This document shows, piece after piece, positions 13,279-24,544 of a stretch of 64,000 nt of DNA (position 1 is its first letter; each line of letters opens with the position of its first letter). Position numbers and translations under genes: made by a program. The stretch is from Liolophura sinensis (lineage: Eukaryota > Mollusca > Polyplacophora > Chitonida > Chitonidae): assembly GCF_032854445.1 (NCBI RefSeq), contig NC_088306.1, forward strand, positions 23,285,764 through 23,349,763, written 5' to 3'. The notes under the pieces were generated by a model. It was not told where the DNA came from. It saw only the letters and a program-made list of their open reading frames with translations, and did no database searches.

Positions 13279-13551
13279 ACTTCACATTATGCCGGATAAA
13301 GGTTAGCAAATGGCTGTTTCATAGTAACTATTTTCATAAGTGATAAAATAAAATAAACTGTTGATAAAAAAATATATATATAATTTACATCCAAGGCGTG
13401 GCTATAGCATAATTACCAGCAGCTCACCTTGAGCAAGCATTTAGCATTCCAATAACCTTTTCACGATTAAGTCACACGCAGTGAAAAGTTAGAGGTACTT
13501 TCTGGAAATGGTCCATTACCATTCCACAAGCTCACTACTGGCACACTAGCC
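13277..13551. repeat. Direct repeat R, right copy
   Basis: It begins CACTTCACATTATGCCGGAT and ends near CTACTGGCACACTAGC. Small indels and substitutions separate it from the left copy. Confidence 0.85.
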
Positions 13552-14158
13552 ACATACTTCTGGGTACCGCTCTGTAGAACTTTCAGCCTAGCTTGCACTA
13601 AGCTTTAGGGCATACACCTGCAGTTATGTGCAGCTGTTTCCTGGACAGAAAGACTTGGGGTGAATTCTCTCAGTGGAGGGGGGTGGGGTGGGGGGCGCAT
13701 GTGTATTTTTAGATCTGCTGACTGACAAAGTGAAGCTATTGGCAGTCTCTGTACATATGTTTACACAGCTCACAGATGGTAGAAGTGAATGTTTGACTAA
13801 TATATACCATTAATGATGCAAGTACATACATGTATCTCTGGGTTACACATGCAAATCATGCTTCTGTGTTTATTTTAAATAGTTAAAGTGGTTAATTAAA
13901 GTACTGCAAAGATGGTCTTTGAAAATATGTGCAGTACGTGTTTAGATTCTGTACAGAAAGTACTTAATTTTGCTTTGTATTGGTGGAGTTTCATGACACA
14001 TTTTTCGACATTCTTTTGACATAGTTGTGTTATTATCCTAAAGAAACACTGCTTCAGAGTTACATAAAATTTCAGTAGTCATTTTAGCTAAAACTGAGAG
14101 GAAAAATAAAGCCTTATCTGTTTTTGCAGATTTTTGCCAAGATTCTGACTAGTCTAAT

Positions 14159-14664
14159 CTGTCAAGAATCAATCTCAACCACCTGTCAATCAACCAATAC
14201 CATTAGTGATCTAATCTAAATGGACTGATTTTCAGTTTGCGCATGCCCATTAGCACACAACTGCACCTGCACGTTAATCCCTGATATATCACGTCCGCCG
14301 GATTACTAGGATAGTGTGTGCAAAATTTCATTGCGATCTGGTACATACAACGGGAGATATCAAACAATGTTTTGGGGGGAAACTTACTTTTGTTGCACTG
14401 TATATATGAACTTTTCTAATAGATGTTTACATTGACACTTATTACACTGCACAAAATTAATGTGGGCAAAAAAATTACGTTCAACTAATTGGTATAAAGT
14501 GTAACTATTAGTAAGACAAACTCCAAGTACACTCACTCTAGACCAATGGTTTTATCCTCAGCTGTTTATTGCTATACCCTTGATCTTTCTAGTTGATATT
14601 CAAGCCAGGGAAATCACACATGGTATTGGTTGATTGACAGGTGGTCGAGATTGATGTTTGACAG
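14159..14664. mobile_element. MITE-like element with 45-bp terminal inverted repeats
   Basis: The arms 14159-14203 and 14620-14664 match as inverted repeats at 42 of 45 positions, sharing ACCACCTGTCAATCAACCAA. The 416 bp between them have no open frame of note, so a non-autonomous DNA transposon is likely. No clear target duplication was found. Confidence 0.7.
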
Positions 14665-14909
14665 GTGCCAATGCCGACTTCTTACATTGGTAATGTTAAT
14701 ACCCCACTAATATAGACATCAAAGGAACTTACCTTGAAAATTAATCAAGGGAAATAGTAGTTTATGACTGATATGCTCAACAGGTGTAATGATTACATAA
14801 TTGTTGATCTTAACTTTGTTTGGAAATTAATGCTTTTGTTTGGAGTGAGTCCATCTTCTGGATTTTTTCTTTGAATCTCCGACGAATATTATGTGAAGAC
14901 CAGTATGTC

Positions 14910-15375
14910 TGAAGGCACATCTAAACATACGATGGCATACCCAGATATCTGATGGTACACTATAACCTTGATTGACATGCCCTTACATTTCATGGCAAAC
15001 CCAAATTTTTCACTGCTTTCCCAGATCTTTTATTTGTTCTAGATCTTTCATAGCACACCCAGACCTTTGATTAGTAAGACCCAGTCCTTTTGTGGCAGAC
15101 CCAAATGCTACACCCAAAAGGCACACTCAAACCTTTGATGGCACACCCAGACATATGATGTCATACCGAGATGTATGATGTCATCCCCAGACATATGATG
15201 TCATACCCAGACATATGATGTCACACCCAGACATATGATGTCATACCCAGACGTATGATGTCATCCCCAGACATATGATGTCATCTCCAGACATATGATG
15301 TCATCCCCAGACATATGATGTCATCCCCAGACATATGATGTCATCCCCAGACATATGATGTCACACCCAGAGATT
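14910..15375. repeat. Minisatellite, 20-bp unit, expanding from degenerate to exact copies
   Basis: The unit is CCCAGACATATGATGTCATC. The left part (14910-15120) is degenerate; from 15130 there are about 12 close copies. Confidence 0.88.
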
Positions 15376-15567
15376 TGATCTCAATTCCATAGGAAAAATC
15401 CTTGATGAACAAATACCAAAATAAAAAAAATATCAGGTATCAAAATATTTGTTCCCTCGTTCAAAATTCCAAATAAGTTAAAACTTCAAACTTGTCTTTG
15501 TCCTTCGATTCTCATTTTGCCCTACACATAAAGGAATTCATGCAGATTGCCATCTGGTAGTGCATAG

Positions 15568-15735
15568 TCAGTATAGTGTTGCCATGTAGTGTAACTGGGC
15601 CAGGCATCATATCTGGTGTCTTTAAAGCATTTTACAGTGAGGCAGCACCGTAAATTATGGCTGCTTTAAGACCAGTTTGCTACAGAGAGATACCTTTGCT
15701 ATGTGACTGAAACAATGCTAAAAGCGACAATAACT
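15568..15735 (+). mobile_element. Family-B SINE, 3' half, diverged
   Basis: AACTGGGCCAGGCATCATAT, CAGTGAGGCAGCACCGTAAA and ATGTGACTGAAACAATGCTA. Confidence 0.65.
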
Positions 15736-16024
15736 CTAAACAATATACACATATGCAATCTCTCTTGTGTATTATTAGAGCAAATACAGTACATTCTGAT
15801 GATATCAAAACCTGGACTACATTTGGAGGAACTGATCCAGTATGAAGCAGAGTGGCTGATACCCTGTTTATAGCTACTCCCATGTCTTGGGCACTCAACA
15901 CATATTTGCCAAAGAGCAGAGGTCAGTCTTTCCAGACAGAAGATCATGTTACCGTAAATATTTTTAAAAAAGCCTCCTTTAGGTGTTGGTTCAGTTAGTT
16001 TTTATTGGTGGAGAACACTGATTT

Positions 16025-16160
16025 ATTCGATTTGATTGGTGTTTTTTACACTGTACTCAAGAATATTTCACTTATATGGCAGTGACCAGCATTATGGTGG
16101 GGGGAAACTGGGCAGAGCCGTAGACTGCTGGCAGACATAGGACCGGAGAGATGGAGGAAA
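16025..16160 (-). mobile_element. Family-A SINE, diverged fragment
   Basis: GATTGGTGTTTTTTACACTG and CAGCATTATGGTGGGGGGAA, with the middle part shortened. Confidence 0.7.
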
Positions 16161-17569
16161 CTGAAGTGCCTTGGATAAAGCACTGACTTCAAACAGATTA
16201 CCGATGAACTTGTTTCACTTCATATACTGGGAATACAATTGGTCTTCAGTGAATGTTAAGCTTAAACAATTGCTCATCCATGAAAGTTAAGCCTGAAAAA
16301 ATTGGTCTTCAGTTAAACAGTTCGTTTTGGGTGAATGTTAAGTCTGAACAAACATTGTGGAGCACTTACTGTCACCAATGCACAGTGAGATCAAGGGCTC
16401 TTACAAAGTATAAAGGTGAGGTATTTTAGCAGATGCTGTTTTATCTCTGAACAACAAGATACCCTGAGAACCCTGAGATTTTCAAAATCCTTGTTTGTGA
16501 AACAAAGTGGAAAATTTCACGTTGTCTAAAACTCCTGTACTTTCTTAGTTTTTTTTTTAAATATATTTTGTGTTAGACAACCTATATACATGTCTATATA
16601 AGTGTGTGTATTGAGGTAAATTCCCTGTAACAGAAATGCAGTATGGGGGCAGCTAGCTGTCTTTATATACCTTTCTTTGGTGTGATAGTAGGCATACATG
16701 AATATTGTACATCTTTCGACCTTCAAAGCACTGTTTTCAGAGAAATGTATGCGCACAATTATTATGAAAATGATGCTGAAATGATCTGCCTGTATCACGA
16801 AGGATGGAAGCTTCAGAAAACAATACACATTATTTCTCTACATCCCATAGCTCTCTGGAAGAAATTTCGAAATGTTGGTTGCAGTGATGGTCGAAAAGGA
16901 TGAAGAATTGGGTTAAATATAGAATATTCACTCTACAATGCAGTGATGAAACAATGTTTGTATGTTAGCCTAAAACATAGCTATAGGTTTCTTTCAAAAA
17001 TAATTTAGATGTTTACAGTGGATGGTGCCTGTCTGCTTATCTGTAGGGCTACAGCTAGTATTGCTGTCTGCCACTTGGATAGATGGGATTGACAGGGGAA
17101 GTTGTGATAACACTGGTGTATACTGTAGTAAACAGTGGGCTTCACAGACAGAACCCTGGTCCATATACAGGGCTGGTGTTGGGTAGTCCACTATCTCACA
17201 TTAGCCATATTGTGCTAACAAAATTGGAATGTAGACACTTTCTAATTTCAAGTAAATCCTTACACATTTGTGGCTACCCAAGTGAACTTAGCCCCCTGTA
17301 GGCCTCACTACCAGAGCTTGTTGTATCATGGCTGATTATCTTACATACAACATACTGTGCTAACAAAATTGAAATGTCGACACTTCCAATTTAAAATGGA
17401 TCTTTACACATTTTAGTCAGAGCCAGTGAAAGATAATTAAAGCATAGGTCACTTTGCTATCTGACAAAGAACACTTAAACACCTCTTGTTGTTTTAGTAC
17501 ATGTAGTCAATGCTGATAAATGGGATCTTAGTTCTGTACATAAACACCTTAAATTAGATTCCTCATAAC

Positions 17570-18722
17570 CACACCATGCCTACCTCATATACAGACTCAC
17601 TGATTCTGAATGAATTGGTTTGTTTCAGACAATGAATCAGAACCAAAGAGAACCTCTTATAAAGCCAGAAATCATAACCCAAGGTTATGCTGTATTTTGA
17701 CATTCTTCTCGTGAATTGATTTGCCTACCTCATATACAAACTTACTGATTCTGCATGAATTGGTTTGTTTCAGACAATGAATCAGGTCCAAAGAGAACCT
17801 CTTATAAAGCTAGAAATCATAACCCAAGGTTAAGCTGTATTTTGACATTCTTCTCGTGAATTGTTTTGCCTACCTCATATACAGACTCTCTGATTCTGAA
17901 TGAATTGGTTTGTTTCAGACAATGAATCAGATCCAAAGAGAACCTCTTATAAAGCCAGAAATCATAAACCCAAGGTTATGCTGTATTTTGACATTCTTCT
18001 CGTGAATTGATTTGCCTACCTCATATACAGACTTACTGATTCTGAATGAATTGGTTTGTTTCAGACAATGAATCAGAACCAAAGAGAACCTCTTATAGAG
18101 CCAGAAATAATAAACCCAAGGTTATGCTGTATTTTGACATTCTTCTCGTGAATTGATTTGCCTACCTCATATACAGACTTACTGATTCTGAATGAATTGG
18201 TTTGTTTCAGACAATGAATCAGAACCAAAGAGAACCTCTTATAGAGCCAGAAATAATAAACCCAAGGTTATGCTGTATTTTGACATTCTTCTCGTGAATT
18301 GTTTTGCCTACCTCATATACAGACTCACTGATTCTGAATGAATTGGTTTGTTTTAGACAATGAATCAGAACCAAAGAGAACCTCTTATAAAGCCAGAAAT
18401 CATAACCCAAGGTTATGCTGTATTTTGACATTCTTCTCGTGAATTGATTTGCCTACCTCATATACAGACTTACTGATTCTGAATGAATTGGTTTGTTTCA
18501 GACAATGAATCAGAACCAAAGAGAACCTCTTATAGAGCCAGAAATAATAAACCCAAGGTTATGCTGTATTTTGACATTCTTCTCGTGAATTGATTTGCCT
18601 ACCTCATATACAGACTCACTGATTCTGCATGAATTGGTTTGTTTCAGACAATGAATCAGATCCAAAGAGAACCTCTTATAGAGCCGGAAATCATAACCCC
18701 AGATTATGCTGTATTTTGAGTC
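17570..18722. repeat. Minisatellite, 145-146-bp unit, 8 copies
   Basis: The TACCTCATATACAGACT mark recurs at 17581, 17726, 17871, 18017, 18163, 18309, 18454 and 18600. On the minus strand seven copies contain GTAAGT or GTGAGT after AATCA. On the plus strand they contain TTGGTTTGTTTCAG, which looks like an acceptor. Confidence 0.93.
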
Positions 18723-19041
18723 ATGTTGTAATTCTGTAGATTTACAGTACACATTTATTTAGGACAATTCTCCTGGCTTAAGGCTGCTACCAAACCCTCG
18801 CTGGATTCGAACCTGTGACTTGAAGGGCAATAGGTCAGTGAGCTGTGGTGGAAATACATGTAACTTTTGCTGACTGATAGGGAGAGGGCTCTATAAATTG
18901 CATTCACAAATATCGTAAACCTGCATGGTATATGTATATGGGGGATACATTCTAATTAATGTTGTCATATTGTTTACTTCCCTAGCCCTTAGGTTTTTCC
19001 AGCATGTGATATTCATATGTGGTGTTTTAATAGTATTAAAC

Positions 19042-19676
19042 CTACTTACATTTACTGGATGCCATCACATTCTCAAAATCCTGTATGTTTTTGGTTGACA
19101 AGGTTATCTCCCCTGCTTGGTTAAGCGTTGGCACTGTAGGTGGTGCTGCTGCCCTGGATGGAGTCACTGTTGCTGTTGGTTGCGTGTTCTCTGGAGCACT
19201 TTGTTTGGCTTTGATCACAGATGTCAGATACAACGCAGACAAAAGTGGCGAATTAGGGAGCGGGCATTTAGCTCCAGATTTGGGCATAACAGCAGGAGGG
19301 GGTGAATTAGGTGCGGAGACGTTCTCATCTTGTGGTGTCGTTTTGGCCAGCCTGGAGGTAATACGCGATGTTAGCGCTGCCGTGTGATTTGTCCCGGTGT
19401 ATGAATTCTGAAACTTTCCATCCCTTTGAGAAAACTTCATTTGCGCATTTAGGATTTCACCTGTTGACAGTTTTCGTTGACTCATGTGATCATCCTCCTC
19501 AGGTTTAGTCGTTGTCGTTTTTTCTGATGACACTAAAACTGACTTATTGTTTTCAGCAGTATCAAGGGAATGTACTTGTGCACCACTTGGTGATGCATTC
19601 ACGGAAGACACAGTTTGTGGAGTTATCCCCCCTGGATTTGTTTTGTTCATTGTGGCATTTCGAGTGATCGCCGGCT
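19042..19676 (-). CDS. Exon 6 of the Pro/Ser-rich gene, with optional stop
   Basis: The exon enters in phase 1 after the acceptor TTTTTTGTTTACAG. It encodes about 209 residues of disordered-looking Ser/Thr/Asn/Pro sequence, including a basophilic site SQRKLSTGE, the segment ALTSRITSRLAKTTPQDENV and a Pro/Ala-rich stretch near TPSRAAAPPTVPTL. Its end is ambiguous. A consensus donor, AAAT then GTAAGT, lies at 19049-19044 and would end the exon at 19050, again in phase 1. Reading through that donor gives CK and then TAG at 19044-19042. So the gene either continues to exons left of the window or ends here by intron retention. An AATAAA on the minus strand at about 18759-18754 could serve the short form. 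The constant 1-1 phase makes continuation more likely. Confidence 0.7.
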
Positions 19677-20456
19677 CTGTAAACAAAAAATTGTGAGTGG
19701 GTGTCAAGCTGATGTTTTAACCTTTCAGTTTCAAAACTCCATTATCTTTCAGTTTCAAAACATACAGAACTTCATAGTATACCTAGCTACAGTATTCTGT
19801 GGGTTTAAAAGCCAGTTTAAATATTTCATGAATTATTATATATTAAGCTAGTTTTGTGTCACAGTTAATTTATGTACCGGTTTCTTTCTTGTTTATGTTT
19901 TCGTTTTATAACCATCTTGTTATAAACCATTGTCAGGCATCAAATGAAGGTCAGTTATTACAACAGTACAACTGGGAAATGACCTTTTCTTATTGAAACT
20001 GCATGTCTGTTAGATGAAGATGTGATTGGATGGCCACATAAAATCATTTTTCATGTACATACAGATATGCATGAATGTATTTTTCATTTACAGTTGTATT
20101 TGCATAGATCTGGTTGTACGTAGGAAGGTCTGTCAGCAACCTGCGGATGGTTGTTGGTTTCCCCCAGGCTCTGCCTCGTTTCCGCCGCCATTGTATAAGG
20201 GAAATATTCTTGAGTATGGCGTGAAACACCAATCAAATAAATAAATGTATTTGCATAGATTTTTCATTTACATGTATATATGAATGGTTTTTTCATTTAT
20301 CATGACCTCGGACACACCAGTTTTGTTCACCTGTAAAACTGACAGCCATCATGCATTTGTAAATGAAAAATCCTATAGCCTTGCTCTAACATCAGTCAAG
20401 TGTTAAAACAGCTGTTAAATGAGGATCTCATGATGAGACAAGTCAACTAGAGTTAC
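19677..20456 (-). other. Intron 5
   Basis: Donor GTAACT, acceptor TTTTTTGTTTACAG. It contains a 3' half of a family-A SINE at 20117-20248 and otherwise AT-rich sequence. Confidence 0.6.
20117..20248 (+). mobile_element. Family-A SINE, 3' half, in intron 5
   Basis: It carries AACCTGCGGATGGTTGTTGG, AAATATTCTTGAGTATGGCG and CAATCAAATAAATAAAT. It is antisense to the gene. Confidence 0.8.
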
Positions 20457-20573
20457 CTCCCCTGCCCTTGACAAATGATCTTCCTCGTCCCTGTTTGGCT
20501 GCTATAGCACTGGGGGACACTGTATGCTCTTCTGTCTGATCGGTGTCCAGTGGGGTGGAGGAGTTCAACTCTG
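20457..20573 (-). CDS. Exon 5 of the Pro/Ser-rich gene (tandem NAGNAG acceptor)
   Basis: This is a small exon of 117 nt, phase 1 at both ends. The acceptor reads TTTCTTACAGCAG, a NAGNAG tandem site: the first AG gives the exon given here, and the second would shorten it by 3 nt and drop one residue. The donor is GTAACT (20456). With the G carried from exon 4 it translates to AELNSSTPLDTDQTEEHT and then AIAAKQGRGRSFVKGRG, an acidic Ser/Thr part followed by a basic Gly/Arg part. It is too short for ORF calling and is supported by its splice sites and by keeping phase 1 between exons 4 and 6. Confidence 0.6.
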
Positions 20574-21515
20574 CTGTAAGAAATGGAGTAGAAAAGCTCC
20601 ATAGTTAGTATGTATGGTAAGAAGGAGAATGCTTTAAGCAGTGCAGTTCACCAGCATTCACATGGTCATTGGGTGTATAAACAAACAAAAAATAGTTAAC
20701 AGCAGTTGATGTGCAACTTTATGCTTCAACGCTTTGATTATTTGGTGAGTGTGTTAAACTGGCTCCACACATAGCACACGCAAGCATGGATGCGAAGTGC
20801 TAAGTACATCAATAAAAAGTGAGATAAATTTATGTTTTGTGTTTAACATAATTGTAATATTAACTAGTACGTGTCTTGATTGCATGTGAAATTTTCAAAT
20901 AATGAAATAGATGAAAGGATTTAATTAAGTGATGATTTTCCTAACCACATTGGTGTAATATTTAAAGAGCAGTATGATCTTAGACAGCCAGTTAGCTGTT
21001 TTTAATGTCATAGATGACAGGTATATGCATCATGACAAATCAGAACAAACAAATGAAGCATTAATCAGTTGCTGATGAGCTCTTACCGAGAAGACCAACC
21101 TGCTGTCTGAGAAGTTACCTTAAGTGGTTGCATGAAGGCTTGGGATTTAACGTCGTAATTAAGAATTTTTTCAGTCATATGACGACGAGGAGTCTTCAGG
21201 TGCTTGTACATATGCTGTGTCTTCTTGTGGCAGGGTTCATGCAGTCAGAATGCTGCGGCCACTGAAGTATCATGCAGAAGACACCAGACATGACACCTCA
21301 CCCGGTCATATTATACTGACACTGGGCCGACCAGTCATGTTTCCTTTCTCTAACCTCTCAGTGCTGAGTGTCTATCAAGGCAGCAACAAGTATCATTGTT
21401 AAAATCTTTGGTATGACCTGACCCAGGTTTGATCCCTGGTCTCCTGTGAGGCAGACTCTCTAACCATTAGGCCTCTGAAGTGGTGAAGTTGACTTAAAAC
21501 AGAAATGTAGCTTAC
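20574..21515 (-). other. Intron 4
   Basis: Donor GTAAGC, acceptor TTTCTTACAG. A complete family-B SINE fills 21137-21484. The remainder (20600-21100) is AT-rich and shows nothing else. Confidence 0.6.
21137..21484 (-). mobile_element. Family-B SINE, complete, in intron 4
   Basis: On the minus strand the head reads GGTTAGAGAGTCTGCCTCAC with GGGATCAAACCT, and the end reads TGAAAAAATTCTTAATTACG. It is in the same orientation as the gene and starts about 30 nt after the exon 4 donor. Confidence 0.8.
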
Positions 21516-21992
21516 CTGGAGCAGTATTTACATGTGCCAGGTGTTTACTTGTTGTGTTCCCACTCCATAAAGCGTTGTTACCTGGCCCCTTTCCATCTTG
21601 ATTGGTAGATTGTATTGGCTTAAGCCTTGAAGGACTGAGATTCTCTGTCACAGGGGTTGACGTGTTTATGTTTGAGCCTCCACCAGGCCCCACCTTTGAG
21701 AACGTCCTTCTTAGCGTCTGGGTGGCAGGTATTTTAGGTTCTTTGTCCTCGTCAGTGCTGTTCTGGAATTTGTTCGGAACTCGACTGGTTGACGAAGATC
21801 GTAACGGCCTCTTCTCAGTCTGGACAGGTGGCGGTACTGGTACTTTGTGTGTAGTTGTCACTTCTGGTGCCTTTGTTACAGGTGTTGTTTTTGAGGCTGG
21901 GGAGGTGGAAGGGGGCGTAGATTTGAGCACGACCGATTCAGCAGCAACTGGCTCAGGGGTGCCAGGCTTTGGAACAGGAACTGATTTTTTGG
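21516..21992 (-). CDS. Exon 4 of the Pro/Ser-rich gene
   Basis: This exon has 477 nt, phase 1 at both ends (159 codons), so it could be skipped without a frameshift. The acceptor is TTATTCATTTCAG; the donor is GTAAGC (21515). The G left over from exon 3 plus CC makes Ala, giving the junction NNSK-AKKSVPVPKPG. The peptide is Thr/Pro-rich (STPPSTSPASKTTPVTKAP) with basic stretches (EKRPLRSSSTSR, TLRRTFSKVG), and is typical of a disordered linker. It ends NTAPG. A family-B SINE on the same strand begins only about 30 nt downstream of the donor. No domain is recognised, and other exons in the 6.6-kb intron before it cannot be excluded. Confidence 0.72.
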
Positions 21993-22888
21993 CTGAAATG
22001 AATAAGAATGATTGGGTGTTATAATGGCAGACAAAGACAGCCTTTGCCGTTTCAGGGAAGATACAACAAATGCATTATGCCCTGTGCACTGTTAATTAGT
22101 ATTTATTAATTTAGACATGCAGTTATGTAATTCATGTGCGATTCATGTCGGTGGAAATATAAATTAACACAGATATCCACTGTATGTATTTCGTCTCGTG
22201 AGCTCAGTGCATGACCTGTCTGAATGCTTGATAGATTAGATGTCAGCTGAAATCTGGTGAAGAGAGACTCTGCTTGAGCAATCGGTATAGGTCTTAAATA
22301 ATCCAGTACATTGTTGGAAGTAAATGCTATTAAAGTTAATCATAGGAGTTTAAAATTCTTAAGTAGGACATAAACCCAAAGACCACATTTGTACACACAT
22401 ACATATTAAAAATAATACATTCCTTGACAAGTATTGCAGTTGGTGCTGAAATACAAATACAAGAGTTGTTACAACAAGTAATCAATTTATTTTTGTTTTA
22501 ATTCAAATTCAATTTTAATAACTATTAAGCTCCTGCAGCAGTGAAAAAGATTTTCATTTTTTTTTTATCAATTATGAAGCATGGTAAATGATTTAAAATT
22601 TCACCCCAAAAAGAAGAACATTTATAGAGGCAAATAAATGTCCTGAACTATTATGTTTGGTGATAAAACTTACATTTTATGTACAAAAGTGATGAAACTT
22701 ATGTTTATGAACAAAGGTGATAAAACTTACGTTTTACCAATTGGCTATCAGCCAACCCATTAAAAATCGGCAAAATCAGATTCTTTTATTGAAATTTTCT
22801 GGATTTTCTTATGTATAAGGACCTCTTTGGGCATCTTTATTCAGGAAGGATTTTAGGAAGTTGTACTAGTACCTTACCCATGGATGGG

Positions 22889-23037
22889 TATATTTATTTA
22901 TTTATTTATTTATTTATTTATTTGACTGGAGTTTTAACCCCATGCTGAAGAATAGTCACTTATATGACAGTGGCCACCATTATGCTGGCAGACCTTCCCA
23001 CGTGCATGTATTCCCGGAGAGGAATACAGATGAGCAT
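22889..23037 (-). mobile_element. Family-A SINE, internally deleted, in intron 3
   Basis: Long TAAA tail, then the core in reverse and a jump from the GGTGG part to GCAGACCTTCCCACGTGCAT. Confidence 0.7.
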
Positions 23038-23534
23038 AATGCATGTAATTAAATATAATGACTGTTTTATCAAGTATAATTTCATCTTTCCAACATAATC
23101 GAGGACAATATAATATATCGTGAAATTATGACAGTTATCAAATATCACTCGCTGTACGCATCATTGGTAACCAAACAGGGAAGTGGCAACTTGATAAGCC
23201 AGTCAAACATACTTCCTTATTTTTATTGTAAACATGTTTGTTTACTTAACATTGTGCATGCAAATGAATGTGGGACTTATTTTCAGGTTTGTGGTATGCT
23301 GTAGCAATCATTACATATTTTGTATCCCATGTTTTTGCCAAAAATTTGCACCTCATAAAACATTGTGTGTGGAAATTCATTTTCTGGCCTCTCAGAACAA
23401 GATCAAAACCAGCTTGATAAGTTTTCCATATAGTGGTTGGGCGGATGAAACTGGAGTGCCCGAAACAGAGCCCCAACCTTTGGCGAATTACTAACAAACT
23501 TCCCCACATGGGATGCAAAGATATGCACTGTGTA

Positions 23535-24165
23535 TTGATGGATGACCATCCAGTGTGGTGGATGACCATCCACTGTGGTGGATGACCGTCCGGTGTGGTG
23601 GATGACCATCCATTGTGGTGGATGACCATCCAGTGTGGTGGGTGGCCATCCAGTGTGGTGGGTGGCCATCCAGTGTGGTGGATGACCATCCAGTGTGGTG
23701 GATGACCATCCAGTGTGGTGGATGACCATCCAGTGTGGTGGATGACCATCCAGTGTGGTGGAAGACCATCCAGGTGGAAGTCCATCCAGTGTGGTGGAAG
23801 ACCATCCAGTGTGGTGGGTGGCCATCCAGTGTGGTGGATGACCGTCCAGTGTGATGGATGACCATCCATTGTGGTGGATGACCATCCAAGTGGAAGACCA
23901 TCCAGTGTGGCGGAAGACCATCCAGTGTGGTGGGTGGCCATCCAGTGTGGTGGATGACTGTCCAGTGTGGTGGATGACCATCCATTGTGGTGGATGACCG
24001 TCCAGTGTGGTGGATGACCATCCATTGTGGTGGATGACCATCCAGGTGGAAGACCATCCAGTGTGGTGGAAGACCATCCAGTGTGGTGGGTGGCCATCCA
24101 TCCAGTGTGGTGGATGACCATCCAGGTGGAAGACCATGCAGTGTGGTGGATGACCATCCAGACGT
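23535..24165. repeat. Minisatellite, 20-bp unit, about 30 copies
   Basis: The unit is GATGACCATCCAGTGTGGTG with variants GGTGGCC and GAAGACC. TGGAT and ATCCA form an inverted pair around GACC. It produces open frames on both strands. Confidence 0.92.
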
Positions 24166-24544
24166 GTTCATTAGACTGCATAAATGGTCACACGAGTTTC
24201 ATCAACAACTTATTGTGACCAGGTGATATACATACATGTACAGTGGAATGATAGCGGAAATACATATAAATTCTCTGTCCATTAATTTGCATACATGGTT
24301 AAAGAGTATATTCCATGATAAAAATCCATGTAGAACACTTTGGAAATGAAAAAAAAGCAAAAAAAAAAAAAAAGCAGTCTTTTACTAACATGCTTGGTTT
24401 CAAATTTACAATACACAGTTTTGGAAAATGTAACAAACTGTGGAATAATTAGAACTGTGGAATAATTAGATTAGTAAAATAAAGACAAATATGTCAGACC
24501 TATACGGGCTGTAGAATGTCCAGGGTATCCCTCAACATGGTTGT

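Larger units (their letters stand above)
1..19041. other. Repeat-rich region downstream of exon 6, no gene supported
   Basis: If the gene continues, this is intron. Otherwise it is 3' flank. Minisatellites, SINEs and one MITE-like element are listed separately. The parts 3.0-3.8, 4.3-5.6, 6.7-7.2, 8.3-10.0, 10.3-11.1, 12.0-12.6, 13.6-14.1 and 16.2-17.5 kb show no recognisable gene; their open frames have the composition of chance frames. Confidence 0.4.

Noticed and set aside
17580-18720. Additional 3' exon of the gene in the 146-bp array
   Set aside because: Every acceptor tried on the gene strand leads to an early stop in phase 1, so no exon could be supported.
23148-23530. SINE copy near GGATGAAACTGGAGTGCCCG
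   Set aside because: It looks like a distant relative of family A (as do 58405-58515 and 63755-63860), but the resemblance is too weak to assign.
23246-24181. Minus-strand open frame of 311 codons rich in GWSSTTLDGHP
   Set aside because: Three overlapping frames of the 20-bp array are all open, as expected for a stop-free unit; the flanking parts have no coding character.
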